A stretch of 39,339 nt of DNA from Parcubacteria group bacterium GW2011_GWC1_36_108 (GCA_000991245.1 LBRD01000006.1:1-39339); one strand, 5' to 3'. Numbered from the stretch's first letter, positions 1 through 8,036 are shown. The notes: generated from the sequence alone by a model not told the origin. Program-made: numbers and translations.

Positions 1-294
1 AGTTCTCAGTCCCAATGTTGGGGGCCGTGCTCTCACACCCCCTACCCGTCATAGCCTTGGTAGTCCATTACACTACCAACTAGCTGATAGGACATAGGCT
101 TCTCCTGAAGCGATAAATCTTTACTCCGTAGAGCACATCGTGTATTATCCTGGATTTCTCCAGATTATTCACGACTTCAGGGAAAATTCCTATGCATTAC
201 TAACCCGTTTGCCGTGGGCCTAAACCCACTCGACTTGCATGCCTTATCCACGCCGCCAGCGTTCATCCTGAGCTAGGATCAAACTCTCAATAAA
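1..294 (-). rRNA. rrs: 16S ribosomal RNA, 5' part (gene continues past the left edge)
   Basis: Read on the minus strand this is the first fifth of a small-subunit rRNA. The AGAGTTTGATC block (277-287, E. coli position 8 onward) is followed by the conserved CTCAGGATGAACGCTGGCGG region, the GCATGCAAGTCGA block, and the helix ending at GGGACTGAGA near base 1. By alignment to the E. coli 5' end the mature RNA should begin at about 294. The sequence is clearly bacterial but divergent: the 27F primer site reads CCTAGCTCAG instead of CMTGGCTCAG. This and the short variable helices fit Patescibacteria. The 3' four fifths lie outside the window, so introns or insertions in the rest cannot be judged. 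Confidence 0.97.
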
Positions 295-385
295 TAGATT
301 TTACAGAAGCGAACTTCTGCAAATCAGGTATTACTTTTATTTAACGAAAAAGTACAAAACGTATAAGCTCAAACAAACAACCAGT

Positions 386-411
386 GTCCAGTCACTCGAG
401 AGCGACTGGAC
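386..411. repeat. palindromic repeat copy A
   Basis: A 26-bp palindrome with outer arms GTCCAGTC and GACTGGAC around the core ACTCGAGAGC. It shares the GTCACTCG core and the general design with copies at 561-584 and 7563-7588. It lies inside the rRNA leader. Confidence 0.7.
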
Positions 412-560
412 GAAGGACTAACCGCAACAAATTGCGATTAGTACTATTATTACAACTTTTTAAAGTTCTCTATTTTTTACTTTTTAAGGCTATACCTTAA
501 GAGTATAAAAAACACATCCTCACGCACATCTGTTTGATATGCATCGGGATGTATTTTCCA

Positions 561-584
561 TCCTGTCACTCGTGAGTGACGGGA
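561..584. repeat. palindromic repeat copy B
   Basis: Core GTCACTCGTGAGTGAC, a perfect palindrome with 7-bp arms around GT, extended outward by TCC/GGA after one mismatch. The 16-bp core is identical to that of the copy at 7563-7588. It lies in the distal rRNA leader. Confidence 0.75.
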
Positions 585-672
585 TTCCATCGACCGAATT
601 TTTAAGTATTTTTCTTGTTTGCGTTGATGTTTCCTTATGAATTTAACATCACCTCTTCTTGATTGCTTAAAC

Positions 673-701
673 AGTTTAGCAACATAAAAATAACTTGTCA
701 A
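673..701 (-). promoter_or_regulatory. sigma70-type promoter of the rRNA operon
   Basis: On the minus strand a perfect -35 TTGACA (696-701) is followed by a 17-bp spacer and -10 TAAACT (673-678), giving a start near 665. It is one of the closest matches to consensus in the window, as expected for rRNA, and points straight into the 16S leader. Confidence 0.85.
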
Positions 702-785
702 GGCTTTTTATATTTATTATTTTTTATCAAATCTAAAGCCTATTTTTTGGCTTATAATAGGGATATTTCAAATATCAACAAAAAT

Positions 786-2021
786 CTATTCCTCAATCTC
801 AAGTTCATTGCTTTTACAAATCTTGGCATATTCGTAAAAACTTTTTCGTGGTTTGCGCTCAAGTGTTTTGAAATCCATTTCAATAAGACCAAATTTCGGT
901 TCATATCCATACAGCCACTCTAAGTTATCCATCAGAGACCAGAAATTGTACCCGCGGACATCAATACCCTCCGAAATTGCCTTATGCACAAAAACAAGAT
1001 GGCTTCGAAGATATTCAATTCTTTCTTCATCATCAATGCCAGCTCGCGTCGGCACTCCATTTTCAGAAATCAAAATCGGCAATTTGAATTTCCCGCTTGC
1101 TTGTTTCAGAACCTTATAAATTCCTTCCGGATATGAAATCCATTTCATGACATTTTCCGGATTTTCATCAATTGTAAAACCCATGTATATTTGATTGCGC
1201 GAATCCATTTTAACGTTTCTCCAGTTAAACCTAATTTTTCCCAGACGATAATAATGGATGCCGACAAAATCCTGATAACCTTTGATTTTGTTTCCAAACA
1301 AATCTATTCTATACCACTGCGCGATACGATTAATTGAATTGAGCAAAATTCCAAAACCTTCGGATTCATACCAATTATATAAATATGTTATTCCCACTTG
1401 AGCATCAGGGTATTTTTTATGAATAATTTCATATGATCTTTTGTAAGCCCCTGAAAGATTATTTACTGCTCTCAGAAACTTAAAAGGATTCATGTATCCA
1501 GGAGGAAAAGCTTTAGCCAAGAAACCTTGCCCCAAGGGCACCATTGGCTCATTCAAAACCATAAAAACATCTATCAGGTCTCCGAGCTCATCTGTTATTT
1601 TTTTAACATATCTCGCAAAAATTTCAACCGATTCTTTTTTATGAAATCCATAATTTTCTTGAAACCAAATGGGGCTTGTCCACCACCACAATGTAACTTG
1701 GGTTTTAATGTTTCTTTTTTTCAAATCTTGAAAAATTTCGCGATAATGCGCAATTGCTTCTTCATCGAAAACACCGTCCGCCTTTTCAACTCTTGCCCAT
1801 TCTATGCCAAGCCGAAATGAATTCACTCCAAGTTCCATCAACAAATCATGATCGCTTTTCCACCGATTCCAATAATCGCAAGCCAAGCCTGATTCGTTGT
1901 CTGCTTTCCCTTGTTTTTCCCATTGCCACCAATCTGCGTTTGAATTTCCGCCCTCAACCTGATACGACGAAGTCGCAGCTCCCCACAAGAAATCTTTCGG
2001 GAATTTAAACTTATCTGACAT
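786..2021 (-). CDS. glycoside hydrolase family 1 (beta-glucosidase/beta-glycosidase)
   Basis: The 411-residue protein is a full GH1 (beta/alpha)8 barrel without a signal peptide, so it is probably cytoplasmic. The N-terminal GH1 signature FLWGAATSSYQVEG is at residues 11-24. The acid/base glutamate is E158 in LNEP and the nucleophile E320 in LISENG; DFVGIHYY (251-258) and the tryptophan-rich WSLMDNLEW segment near the C terminus are also typical. Retaining hydrolysis of beta-linked glucosides or galactosides is expected from the family; the exact sugar cannot be read. Length is slightly below the usual 440-450. It starts 26 bp after a GT2 gene and probably shares its transcript. Confidence 0.95.
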   Translation of the reverse strand: MSDKFKFPKDFLWGAATSSYQVEGGNSNADWWQWEKQGKADNESGLACDYWNRWKSDHDLLMELGVNSFRLGIEWARVEKADGVFDEEAIAHYREIFQDLKKRNIKTQVTLWWWTSPIWFQENYGFHKKESVEIFARYVKKITDELGDLIDVFMVLNEPMVPLGQGFLAKAFPPGYMNPFKFLRAVNNLSGAYKRSYEIIHKKYPDAQVGITYLYNWYESEGFGILLNSINRIAQWYRIDLFGNKIKGYQDFVGIHYYRLGKIRFNWRNVKMDSRNQIYMGFTIDENPENVMKWISYPEGIYKVLKQASGKFKLPILISENGVPTRAGIDDEERIEYLRSHLVFVHKAISEGIDVRGYNFWSLMDNLEWLYGYEPKFGLIEMDFKTLERKPRKSFYEYAKICKSNELEIEE

Positions 2022-2047
2022 AATAAATCATTAAATATAAATTATAA

Positions 2048-2773
2048 TTACCACTTCCAATTGCGAAAGGGAATTTTTTGAAATTTTTGCGGACTCGTCA
2101 AACTTGCCCAATATTTCCATTGTTTCATAAATGCCATAAAGCTAAGACTATGGGAGTGTTGCACTATGAATTTCTTATTTTTTATTATAACATAACCGCT
2201 TTTTATGCAATGCGATGCCCATTCCGCATCCTCACCTCCCAAGCCATATTCTTCATTAAAATTATACTGCTCCCACAAATCTCTTCTTATTATGGAATTC
2301 GTATTGCCTAAGACGCCCATTCTTGATTTTTTCATGATCATTCTCTCAGGTGTGAACAATTCAAAAAAGGGACAAAGGATATTGAAATAAATTTTTTCCC
2401 AAATACTGCCGTCGGCCAATGTCCTAATTGGTCCATAAGCACCTGCCACGTTATCATCAGAAAAACTTTTCACGCCAATCTCAAGAAACAGTTCGTTCAA
2501 TGGAATTGCGTGCGCACTTATGATAACAAAATATTTTTGCGCGCTTGATGCTCGGCAACCGACATTTAAAGCATACGGATACGAAAATTCTTCCTGCGTA
2601 ATCTGCACCAACTTTACTGGAAAATTTTTAATTATTTCCAGTGTTCTGTCTGTTGATCCAGAATCAATAATCACAGTTTCAAAATTTTGGTAGGTTTGTT
2701 TTCCAAGCACTTCCAAAACAGCACCAATCCATTTTTCCTCATTTTTTGTTCTTACAATGACTGATGTTTCCAT
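2048..2773 (-). CDS. glycosyltransferase family 2
   Basis: A 241-residue GT-A fold enzyme beginning METSVIVRTKNEEKWIG, the classic GT2 first strand. The nucleotide-binding DSGSTDRT (residues about 37-44) and an acceptor-side GGEDAEW motif are visible. It has no membrane segment and is at the short end of the family, like rhamnosyltransferase-type GT2 enzymes that decorate surface polysaccharide. Donor and acceptor cannot be deduced. The start codon lies 2 bp after the stop of a truncated NUDIX frame (2776-2916), and GH1 follows directly downstream. Confidence 0.9.
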   Translation of the reverse strand: METSVIVRTKNEEKWIGAVLEVLGKQTYQNFETVIIDSGSTDRTLEIIKNFPVKLVQITQEEFSYPYALNVGCRASSAQKYFVIISAHAIPLNELFLEIGVKSFSDDNVAGAYGPIRTLADGSIWEKIYFNILCPFFELFTPERMIMKKSRMGVLGNTNSIIRRDLWEQYNFNEEYGLGGEDAEWASHCIKSGYVIIKNKKFIVQHSHSLSFMAFMKQWKYWASLTSPQKFQKIPFRNWKW

Positions 2774-2775
2774 TT

Positions 2776-2916
2776 TTATAAAAAATATTCCTTAATTTTC
2801 TTGCTCCCATCAAACATTTCTTGTTCCCATTGATACACATCAAAGAATGTACCACTAAAAACTTTCTTGGCATGCTCAGGAATTAGCTGTGTCGATTTTG
2901 GTTTTTCAATTTTCAT
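2776..2916 (-). pseudogene. truncated NUDIX hydrolase N-terminal fragment
   Basis: A 46-codon frame starting MKIEKPKSTQLIPEHAKKVF and continuing through FDVYQWEQEMFDGSKK. From memory this closely resembles the beginning of a NUDIX (ADP-ribose pyrophosphatase-like) family in which the catalytic domain follows at once. Here the frame ends after KIKEYFL, directly before the GT2 start, and the NUDIX box is absent. It therefore looks like a gene that lost its catalytic part, perhaps when the GT2/GH1 pair was inserted. A functional micro-protein cannot be excluded. A DUF1653 gene ends 10 bp upstream. Confidence 0.6.
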
Positions 2917-2926
2917 TTTTTTATAA

Positions 2927-3154
2927 TTATCCTATATATTCAAATCTTGAAACCATTTTGTCATCTTTCTCAACCATTTCCAAAAACATTCCTAGCGGAC
3001 GAACCCAGAGCGTGCCGCCTTCTTTTCCTTTCACTGAATCATCGTGACGATATACGACCATTTTTTCCATTGTTTCACTGTGAAAAGCCCCGCCGACAAC
3101 ATCGACAATCATCCCCTTAAAATGCCTATATTTTCCAAGCTTCAAATTTTCCAT
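2927..3154 (-). CDS. DUF1653 family protein
   Basis: 75 residues built as the DUF1653 domain: GKYRHFKGMIVDVVGGAFHSET near the N terminus, EKMVVYRHD in the middle and LWVRPLGMFLEMVE towards the end, finishing FEYIG. The family is a small, widespread beta-rich domain of unknown biochemical role, often next to NUDIX or other housekeeping hydrolases. Here it sits 8 bp after an HD hydrolase gene and just before the truncated NUDIX frame. Confidence 0.85.
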   Translation of the reverse strand: MENLKLGKYRHFKGMIVDVVGGAFHSETMEKMVVYRHDDSVKGKEGGTLWVRPLGMFLEMVEKDDKMVSRFEYIG

Positions 3155-3162
3155 ATGATAAT

Positions 3163-3720
3163 TTATTTCAAAAGTATTTTTACTGCTTCAAATTTTGGAC
3201 GAATTATCTCTTTGGATTTTTCAAATTTGACTTGATTCCACTTGTTTTCTAATTTTCCAAGTACTGATTTTCTTGATTCTTCCTTAGTTAAATGCTCACA
3301 CACAAATGCAGCCCCAAAAAGACTTGCGATATCATCGAAAGCGCTCATAGCATCAGCTTCTGCCAAGATTTGTTCTTCTAGCGTTTCCAATTCCATTTTT
3401 TGCGAACCACGATGATGCAAAACACAATTCTTCACTAATTTTATTTTTTCTTCTGGATATCCAAATTCTCGCAATTTCTCTTCAGCAATTTTTGCTCCCG
3501 TAATGTGATGATCCTCGCGTCCAATCATGATTGAGCCAATATCATGAATCCAGCTTGCAATTTCAACAATTTCTTCGTCAGCTCCTAGTTCTTGAGCCAA
3601 CTCTTTTGCATATTTAACAACTGGCACAAAATGATTTGTATATGGCTCATATCCATATTTACTCGTCGGCTTTTGACATTCATCTTCCACGAATTGGCGA
3701 ACTTTTTCAATAATATCCAT
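3163..3720 (-). CDS. HD-domain phosphohydrolase
   Basis: 185 residues, all helical HD superfamily. The metal ligands are apparent as H30, the HD doublet H59-D60 in SWIHDIGS, and the later histidines in EDHHITG and CVLHHRG. This arrangement matches small standalone bacterial HD hydrolases acting on nucleotides or other phosphoesters; the substrate is not readable. It starts 5 bp after the M28 gene stop, in a tight string of short minus-strand genes, and DUF1653 follows. Confidence 0.88.
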   Translation of the reverse strand: MDIIEKVRQFVEDECQKPTSKYGYEPYTNHFVPVVKYAKELAQELGADEEIVEIASWIHDIGSIMIGREDHHITGAKIAEEKLREFGYPEEKIKLVKNCVLHHRGSQKMELETLEEQILAEADAMSAFDDIASLFGAAFVCEHLTKEESRKSVLGKLENKWNQVKFEKSKEIIRPKFEAVKILLK

Positions 3721-3725
3721 ATTTT

Positions 3726-4691
3726 TTATTTCAACACTTTTTCAATATCACTCAAAAGTAATTGGGAGGATTTTATCAAATAATCAACTTTCATCTTATC
3801 ACATGTATCATTATCTGAATGATAAACTTCTAAAATTTTATCAACTTCACATTGCATTAAAAATGTTTTATCCTTAACACTTTCCAATTGCTTTATTTGA
3901 AGCGTAATTTCTAGCCAAGAATATTCATTAGTAAAATGAGGCTCACTATTGCCCAGCCCATCAAGCACATAGATTCGCTCTGCATCACTAATCAATAAAG
4001 AAAAGTTTTCTTCAAATTTTCTGTATCCCAAACCACTTTGATCATGTTCATCATAAGAAATTTCTTCACAGCCAGAAAAAATAAACAGTGTGTTTTCTAA
4101 TATTTCAGGATGATTAATTATCGTAAACATTGAAGTTGCCACACTTGAGGCATTATCGACAGCACCACCATTTCCAATGCAATCGTAATGAGAAAAAACT
4201 AAGAATTTTGGATTCTTTTTATTACCAACCAATATATTTTCAGAAGTATATGAATATTTTCGCACTTCAACCTCTCCATGAGCATTTTTTGCCTTAAGTA
4301 CCTTACTTAAATCTGAAAATTTTATAGCCACCGATGGGTGCTCGTAAAATCCAACCGTGCAAATAGCATCAACATAGGGACTGAAATTTATATTATAGTT
4401 TGTTTTTGCATCATTTAAATATGGAAATGAACTTACAATATTATCCTTGCCATCTATTCTTCCAGAAACCAAACTAGTATTTTTACATTCAATTTTTTCG
4501 CCATCAGCAAAAAGTTCAGCCTTTCCCCACTCGGGAATAGTAGCTTCGAATTTTTGAGAAAAATACTCCACCCCTTGCTCGTCAAGAATCTTTTTCAAAT
4601 AAGATGCTGTAAGCTGTTCATTTTTCCCGAGCCTTGGAGAGAAGGAACAAACTTTTTCAATAAAAATCATCAAGTCAAATTCGCTTTTCAT
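3726..4691 (-). CDS. M28-like zinc aminopeptidase, cytoplasmic
   Basis: 321 residues with the M28 di-zinc peptidase pattern: H168 and D170 in SHYDCIGNGG, D179 in GAVDNAS, and the catalytic/ligand pair E209-E210 in SGCEE. The first 140 residues hold the usual N-terminal helices plus a small inserted beta domain. No signal peptide or membrane anchor is seen, so it should act inside the cell on peptides. Specificity is unknown. The gene overlaps nothing and lies between a 133-residue unknown and the HD hydrolase with gaps of 2 and 5 bp, so co-transcription is likely. Confidence 0.82.
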   Translation of the reverse strand: MKSEFDLMIFIEKVCSFSPRLGKNEQLTASYLKKILDEQGVEYFSQKFEATIPEWGKAELFADGEKIECKNTSLVSGRIDGKDNIVSSFPYLNDAKTNYNINFSPYVDAICTVGFYEHPSVAIKFSDLSKVLKAKNAHGEVEVRKYSYTSENILVGNKKNPKFLVFSHYDCIGNGGAVDNASSVATSMFTIINHPEILENTLFIFSGCEEISYDEHDQSGLGYRKFEENFSLLISDAERIYVLDGLGNSEPHFTNEYSWLEITLQIKQLESVKDKTFLMQCEVDKILEVYHSDNDTCDKMKVDYLIKSSQLLLSDIEKVLK

Positions 4692-4693
4692 AT

Positions 4694-5095
4694 TTATATC
4701 AAAATTAAATCTTTATACTTCTCATCATTAACAGTCGTGATTTCAACCAATTCCAACAAAATTTTATCCTCAATGTTTTTTGGCAAAGCCAGCACTTGAA
4801 AATTTCTTGGTCCAACGCGCATGGCAAATTTCAAATCAGTCACGAACTCATATTTCAAGAATTTTGTCGCGAACTTATCCGTAAAACCAATATGAAATTT
4901 TGTCGGTTTTGGCGCCATCGCATGAAGCACGACAACCTTTTCCCAAGACGCAATTACGGCTTCATTATATTCCTCATCTTTATCAGGATTAAGTGGCAAT
5001 GCTTTTTTATTTCCAGCCACATATACACCAGCAATCTCCGGCCAGTTCTCATCCCCAATCAAATTGTGTTCGAGTTTTAAATTTCTCATTTTCAA
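4694..5095 (-). CDS. conserved-looking protein of unknown function
   Basis: 133 residues, soluble, no cysteine and no signal peptide. I do not recognise the family. It alternates predicted strands and helices, with a central segment EKVVVLHAMAPKPTKFHIGFTD and a hydrophobic-rich C terminus ending KYKDLILI. It is packed between the 317-residue membrane protein (6 bp upstream) and the M28 peptidase (2 bp downstream). The start could be M1 or M3. Confidence 0.6.
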   Translation of the reverse strand: MKMRNLKLEHNLIGDENWPEIAGVYVAGNKKALPLNPDKDEEYNEAVIASWEKVVVLHAMAPKPTKFHIGFTDKFATKFLKYEFVTDLKFAMRVGPRNFQVLALPKNIEDKILLELVEITTVNDEKYKDLILI

Positions 5096-5101
5096 TTAAA
5101 T

Positions 5102-6055
5102 CTATTTTGCTTCCAAAAAAATTCGTATCTTCTTACCCTTTAAATGTTGATAATAACGCCTTCCCAATCTAGAAATTGGATACATTATATATCCAATTAT
5201 GATGAGAATATTCATAAACACTTCGGATGTTTTATCCTTGGTTGCAAAAAGTTCCAATTTTTCTTTTTTTAGAATTGTAGAGAGATCGGAAACCTCATCG
5301 TATTTTTTTATTTCATTCCCATACTGAATTCCATTTAATTTTATCGTTCCATCAAGTCTAATCTTACCGAGCGCAATAATTTTTTCATTTTTGTTATTTT
5401 CAAAATGCCATTCAATTTTTGCATTATTAGCATTTACAAAATTAAATAAAAAGAGAAATATTATCCCCGCAACTGGCATTATTACATGCATGATGTGGTC
5501 TTGCCACTTGCCAGAAATTTTTTTAGGCATATCCTGAATATCAGCTTTCTGTGTGTCTAATATCCTATGTTCAATTGAAAAAATATTATTAATTTCTTTC
5601 TCATTTCTTTGCTTTGAAGTTTCAATAAGCGTTTCAAGACCAATGGATTCTCCACATCTAAATAAGCCTGTCCCGATAGACACAACAGCGCATGTATTCG
5701 ATTCTATTTTTATTGACGCATCAACTTTTAGAGATGTAGAAATTATTTTAACATCAATCCATTTGTCTCCATCTAAAAGATTAAAATAAATCTTCTCATT
5801 ACTTTTAATATCCTTATTGCCTGAATTAGTAAGAACTCCCTTAAATAAATACAAATTAGGACTAATCGGATTTCCTTCATAAATCATACTAAGCTTATCT
5901 AAATTTTTTGTAATGTCAGAAAAAAGTGAAATAACACTTTCTTTGTATAAAGTTATTTTACCTGGATAACGAAATCTAATACCAAAATATATACTCAAAA
6001 CAATTCCAAAGATTCCAAACAACCAAGATGATAACGATAGTAGTTCTAATTGCAT
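5102..6055 (-). CDS. membrane protein of unknown function
   Basis: 317 residues. Hydrophobic segments are seen at about residues 8-25 (SSWLFGIFGIVLSIYFGI), 188-206 (VIMPVAGIIFLFLFNFV) and 281-296 (NILIIIGYIMYPISRLG). Between the first two lies a soluble beta-rich domain of about 150 residues; between the last two an acidic/lysine-rich segment of about 75. The C terminus is basic. I do not recognise a family. It lies 29 bp downstream of serS. Confidence 0.6.
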   Translation of the reverse strand: MQLELLSLSSWLFGIFGIVLSIYFGIRFRYPGKITLYKESVISLFSDITKNLDKLSMIYEGNPISPNLYLFKGVLTNSGNKDIKSNEKIYFNLLDGDKWIDVKIISTSLKVDASIKIESNTCAVVSIGTGLFRCGESIGLETLIETSKQRNEKEINNIFSIEHRILDTQKADIQDMPKKISGKWQDHIMHVIMPVAGIIFLFLFNFVNANNAKIEWHFENNKNEKIIALGKIRLDGTIKLNGIQYGNEIKKYDEVSDLSTILKKEKLELFATKDKTSEVFMNILIIIGYIMYPISRLGRRYYQHLKGKKIRIFLEAK

Positions 6056-6084
6056 TATTTTAAATTCATAAATTATTACATAAA

Positions 6085-7410
6085 TTACACCTTAGGTGTA
6101 ATTTTTCCAACCCCTCCCGGCATATATTTCCTCAAAACCTCAGGGATCAAAACTGATCCGTCGGCTTGTTGGAAATTTTCGAGAATTGCGATGAAGGGGC
6201 GCGGTGAAGGAAGCACGGTATTGTTGAGCATGTAGACATGCTTTTTGTCGCCATTTTTATCAACATATTTCACATTGAGGCGACGTGCTTGCCAATCGAG
6301 AAAATTTGATGCTGAGCCTGTTTCTCCAAAGTTGTCGCGGCTTGGCATCCAAGCTTCAATATCATAGGCTCGGAATTTTCCTGCGCTCATATCACCAGAG
6401 CAAATTTTAAGCACACGATATGGAAGTCCGAGTTCTGCGTGCACTTCCTTGGAAATTTCCAACATATCATCATGCATCTTGATTGACTCCTCTTCGTTAG
6501 CCGCCATCAAAACAACCTGCTCAACTTTCATGAATTCATGCACACGATAAAATCCCTTGGTGTCTTTTCCATAAGATCCAATTTCAGAGCGATAGCACTG
6601 CGAATAACCCACAATTTTGATTGGAAGCTGCTCTTCTTTTAAAACTTCATCAGAGTAATATGCCAAAAGTGATGGTTCTGCCGTTCCAACTAAAAACTTT
6701 TTTTCTTTACTACTTTTTCCATCTGCTTCTTTGTCGCCACTTGCAACTTCATAAACCTCATCAACGCTACTATCATATTCTTTACCCTTGAAATATCCAG
6801 TTCCAAAAAGTGCACTTCCTTTCACGAGCGTTGGAGGAATCATTGGAGAATATCCTTTTTCAATCAATTTATTCATGGCATACATCATTAGTGCCATCAT
6901 CAGCGATGCACCTTCATTTTTCATATAATATCCACGAAAACCTGCAACCTTAGTTCCTTTTTCCAAATCCAAAATATCCAAATCTTTTCCAAGTTGAACA
7001 TGATCCTTGATTTCAAAATCAAATTTTGGAATTTCACCATTTCTTTCAATTTCTACATTGTCCTCATCAGATTTTCCAATCGGAGTGTCACCAGAAATTA
7101 TATTTGGAACTTTAACCATTAATTCATCAAATGCATCCTTGATGATTTTAAATTCTGGTTCAGCTGTGGCAAGTTTTTCTTTGACAGCCTTTGCCTGCTC
7201 CAAAAGCACAATCTTTTCTTCTGCGTCAGCCTTTGGCAAAAGTTCATTCAGCTTATTTTTTTCAGCTTGAAGTTCTTCAATGTATTGAAGTTGGCTTAAT
7301 CTTTTTTTATCCAATTCCAAAAGTTCAACCAGATTCAAATCAATACCTTTCTTCTCAGCAGCATCTGCAATTTTTTCCTTATTTTCTCGAATGAATTTAA
7401 TATCTAACAT
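6085..7410 (-). CDS. serS: seryl-tRNA synthetase
   Basis: 441 residues, class II synthetase that charges tRNA-Ser. The N-terminal helical arm (residues about 1-110, rich in K/E/L) is the tRNA-binding coiled coil. Motif 2 is seen in GFYRVHEFMKVEQVVL, the serine-site region in TGSASNFLDWQARRLN, and motif 3 in SPRPFIAILENFQQADGS followed by IPEVLRKYM. The segment before motif 3, LNNTVLPSPRP, differs from the common bacterial LNGSGLAVGRT. There is also an acidic/lysine insert (GDKEADGKSSKEKK) not usual in model bacteria. Start MLDIKFIRENKE is the normal SerRS N terminus. Confidence 0.96.
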   Translation of the reverse strand: MLDIKFIRENKEKIADAAEKKGIDLNLVELLELDKKRLSQLQYIEELQAEKNKLNELLPKADAEEKIVLLEQAKAVKEKLATAEPEFKIIKDAFDELMVKVPNIISGDTPIGKSDEDNVEIERNGEIPKFDFEIKDHVQLGKDLDILDLEKGTKVAGFRGYYMKNEGASLMMALMMYAMNKLIEKGYSPMIPPTLVKGSALFGTGYFKGKEYDSSVDEVYEVASGDKEADGKSSKEKKFLVGTAEPSLLAYYSDEVLKEEQLPIKIVGYSQCYRSEIGSYGKDTKGFYRVHEFMKVEQVVLMAANEEESIKMHDDMLEISKEVHAELGLPYRVLKICSGDMSAGKFRAYDIEAWMPSRDNFGETGSASNFLDWQARRLNVKYVDKNGDKKHVYMLNNTVLPSPRPFIAILENFQQADGSVLIPEVLRKYMPGGVGKITPKV

Positions 7411-7427
7411 ATGAATTTTATTTCCTT

Positions 7428-7508
7428 GTCATCCTGAACTAGTTTCAGGATCTTTTTACCTTGCAGTAATGCGCCGCTCTGGATTCCGGATCAAGTCCGG
7501 AATGACAT
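7428..7508. repeat. pair of short interspersed palindromes
   Basis: Two hairpins lie 31 bp apart upstream of serS. The first (7431-7451) has arms ATCCTGAA/TTCAGGAT; the second (7483-7503) has arms ATTCCGGA/TCCGGAAT. Their outer flanks GTCATCC and GAATGACA also mirror each other. From general knowledge, repeats of this type are scattered through many unrelated bacterial genomes. No gene is seen in 7411-7660. Confidence 0.65.
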
Positions 7509-7562
7509 AGGAGAAATTTTTTAATATACATATATATTAGCCTTTATTTAAGCTTTTTGCAA

Positions 7563-7588
7563 GACCAGTCACTCGTGAGTGACCGGTC
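7563..7588. repeat. palindromic repeat copy C
   Basis: A 26-bp palindrome: arms GACC and GGTC around one mismatch and the 16-bp core GTCACTCGTGAGTGAC, which is identical to the copy in the rRNA leader (561-584). Confidence 0.75.
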
Positions 7589-7660
7589 AACCATCAAAAA
7601 AATTCATCGATTAGATGAATTTTTTGGCTGTGCCACGTTATGAGCGCAGCGAATTTTACG

Positions 7661-7801
7661 TGGACGGTCCGGCTAGATTCGAACTAGCGCCCAGTGCTAT
7701 CAAACAGAAAGTGTTGATCAACAAGATTCCCCTCAAAAATAACAAATCAATCACTTTCCACGTCACCCCCGATAGCCGCTCTACCGCTAAGCTACGGACC
7801 A
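7661..7801 (-). tRNA. tRNA with about 64-nt insertion in the anticodon arm (identity uncertain, Asn possible)
   Basis: Minus strand. The two ends form a clean tRNA: acceptor TGGTCCG (7795-7801) pairs with CGGACCG, followed by U73 and encoded CCA (7661-7663). U8-A9, a D arm GCTT-AGCGGTA-GAGC, and a T arm GCTAG-TTCGAAT-CTAGC are canonical. The anticodon arm is split: GCTAT(C) and (G)ATAGC can pair but are about 75 nt apart. The insert itself can fold on a GAAAGTG/CACTTTC stem. If the 3' side supplies the loop, it reads CTGTTTG with U33 and anticodon GUU (Asn), but T37 and U73 are unusual for Asn. It may be an intron-containing gene or a disrupted one. Confidence 0.6.
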
Positions 7802-7860
7802 TGTTAAATATTACACGCTTATTTTAAAAATATTTCAAAAGAAAAGTATTATTCCATATT

Positions 7861-8036
7861 CCTCCCTCTCCTTAGATAAGGAGAGGGCTGGGGTGAGAAA
7901 TGAAAAAGAATAATTCCATATTACTTCCTCCCCTTGGATAAGGGGAGGATTGAGGTGGGGTTGAGCTAGACATCACTCAAACCTCTCTGTCCCGATTCCG
8001 TATCGCGACATCTCTCCTTATCAAAGGAGAGAATAA
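7861..8036. repeat. three related intergenic hairpin repeats
   Basis: Three hairpins of one style follow each other: CCCTCTCCTTA/TAAGGAGAGGG (7864-7887), TCCTCCCCTT/AAGGGGAGGA (about 7925-7948) and TCTCTCCTT/AAGGAGAGA (about 8011-8032). The first two are each followed by a purine-rich tail (GCTGGGGTGAG, ATTGAGGTGGGG) and preceded by AATTCCATATT-like sequence. They look like copies of one dispersed element at different stages of decay. No gene is seen between 7802 and 8051. Confidence 0.65.

Larger units (their letters stand above)
295..664 (-). other. 16S rRNA leader, structured, no protein gene
   Basis: About 370 nt separate the predicted transcription start (near 665) from the mature 16S end. 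Just upstream of the 16S 5' end, bases 304-319 form a 6-bp hairpin which on the minus strand is CAGAAG-TTCG-CTTCTG, a stable UUCG tetraloop. Further upstream are two near-perfect palindromes (386-411 and 561-584) belonging to a repeat family seen again at 7563. Short frames here run through the promoter and have no recognisable product, so I treat the stretch as untranslated leader that probably holds rRNA processing stems. Confidence 0.6.

Noticed and set aside
350-366. A fourth ECF-type -10 (ATACGTTTTG on the minus strand)
   Set aside because: No GAAAAC box lies 15 bp upstream of it.
477-701. 74-codon minus-strand frame upstream of 16S
   Set aside because: It begins inside the -35 box of the rRNA promoter and ends in the leader; composition is basic and without family resemblance.
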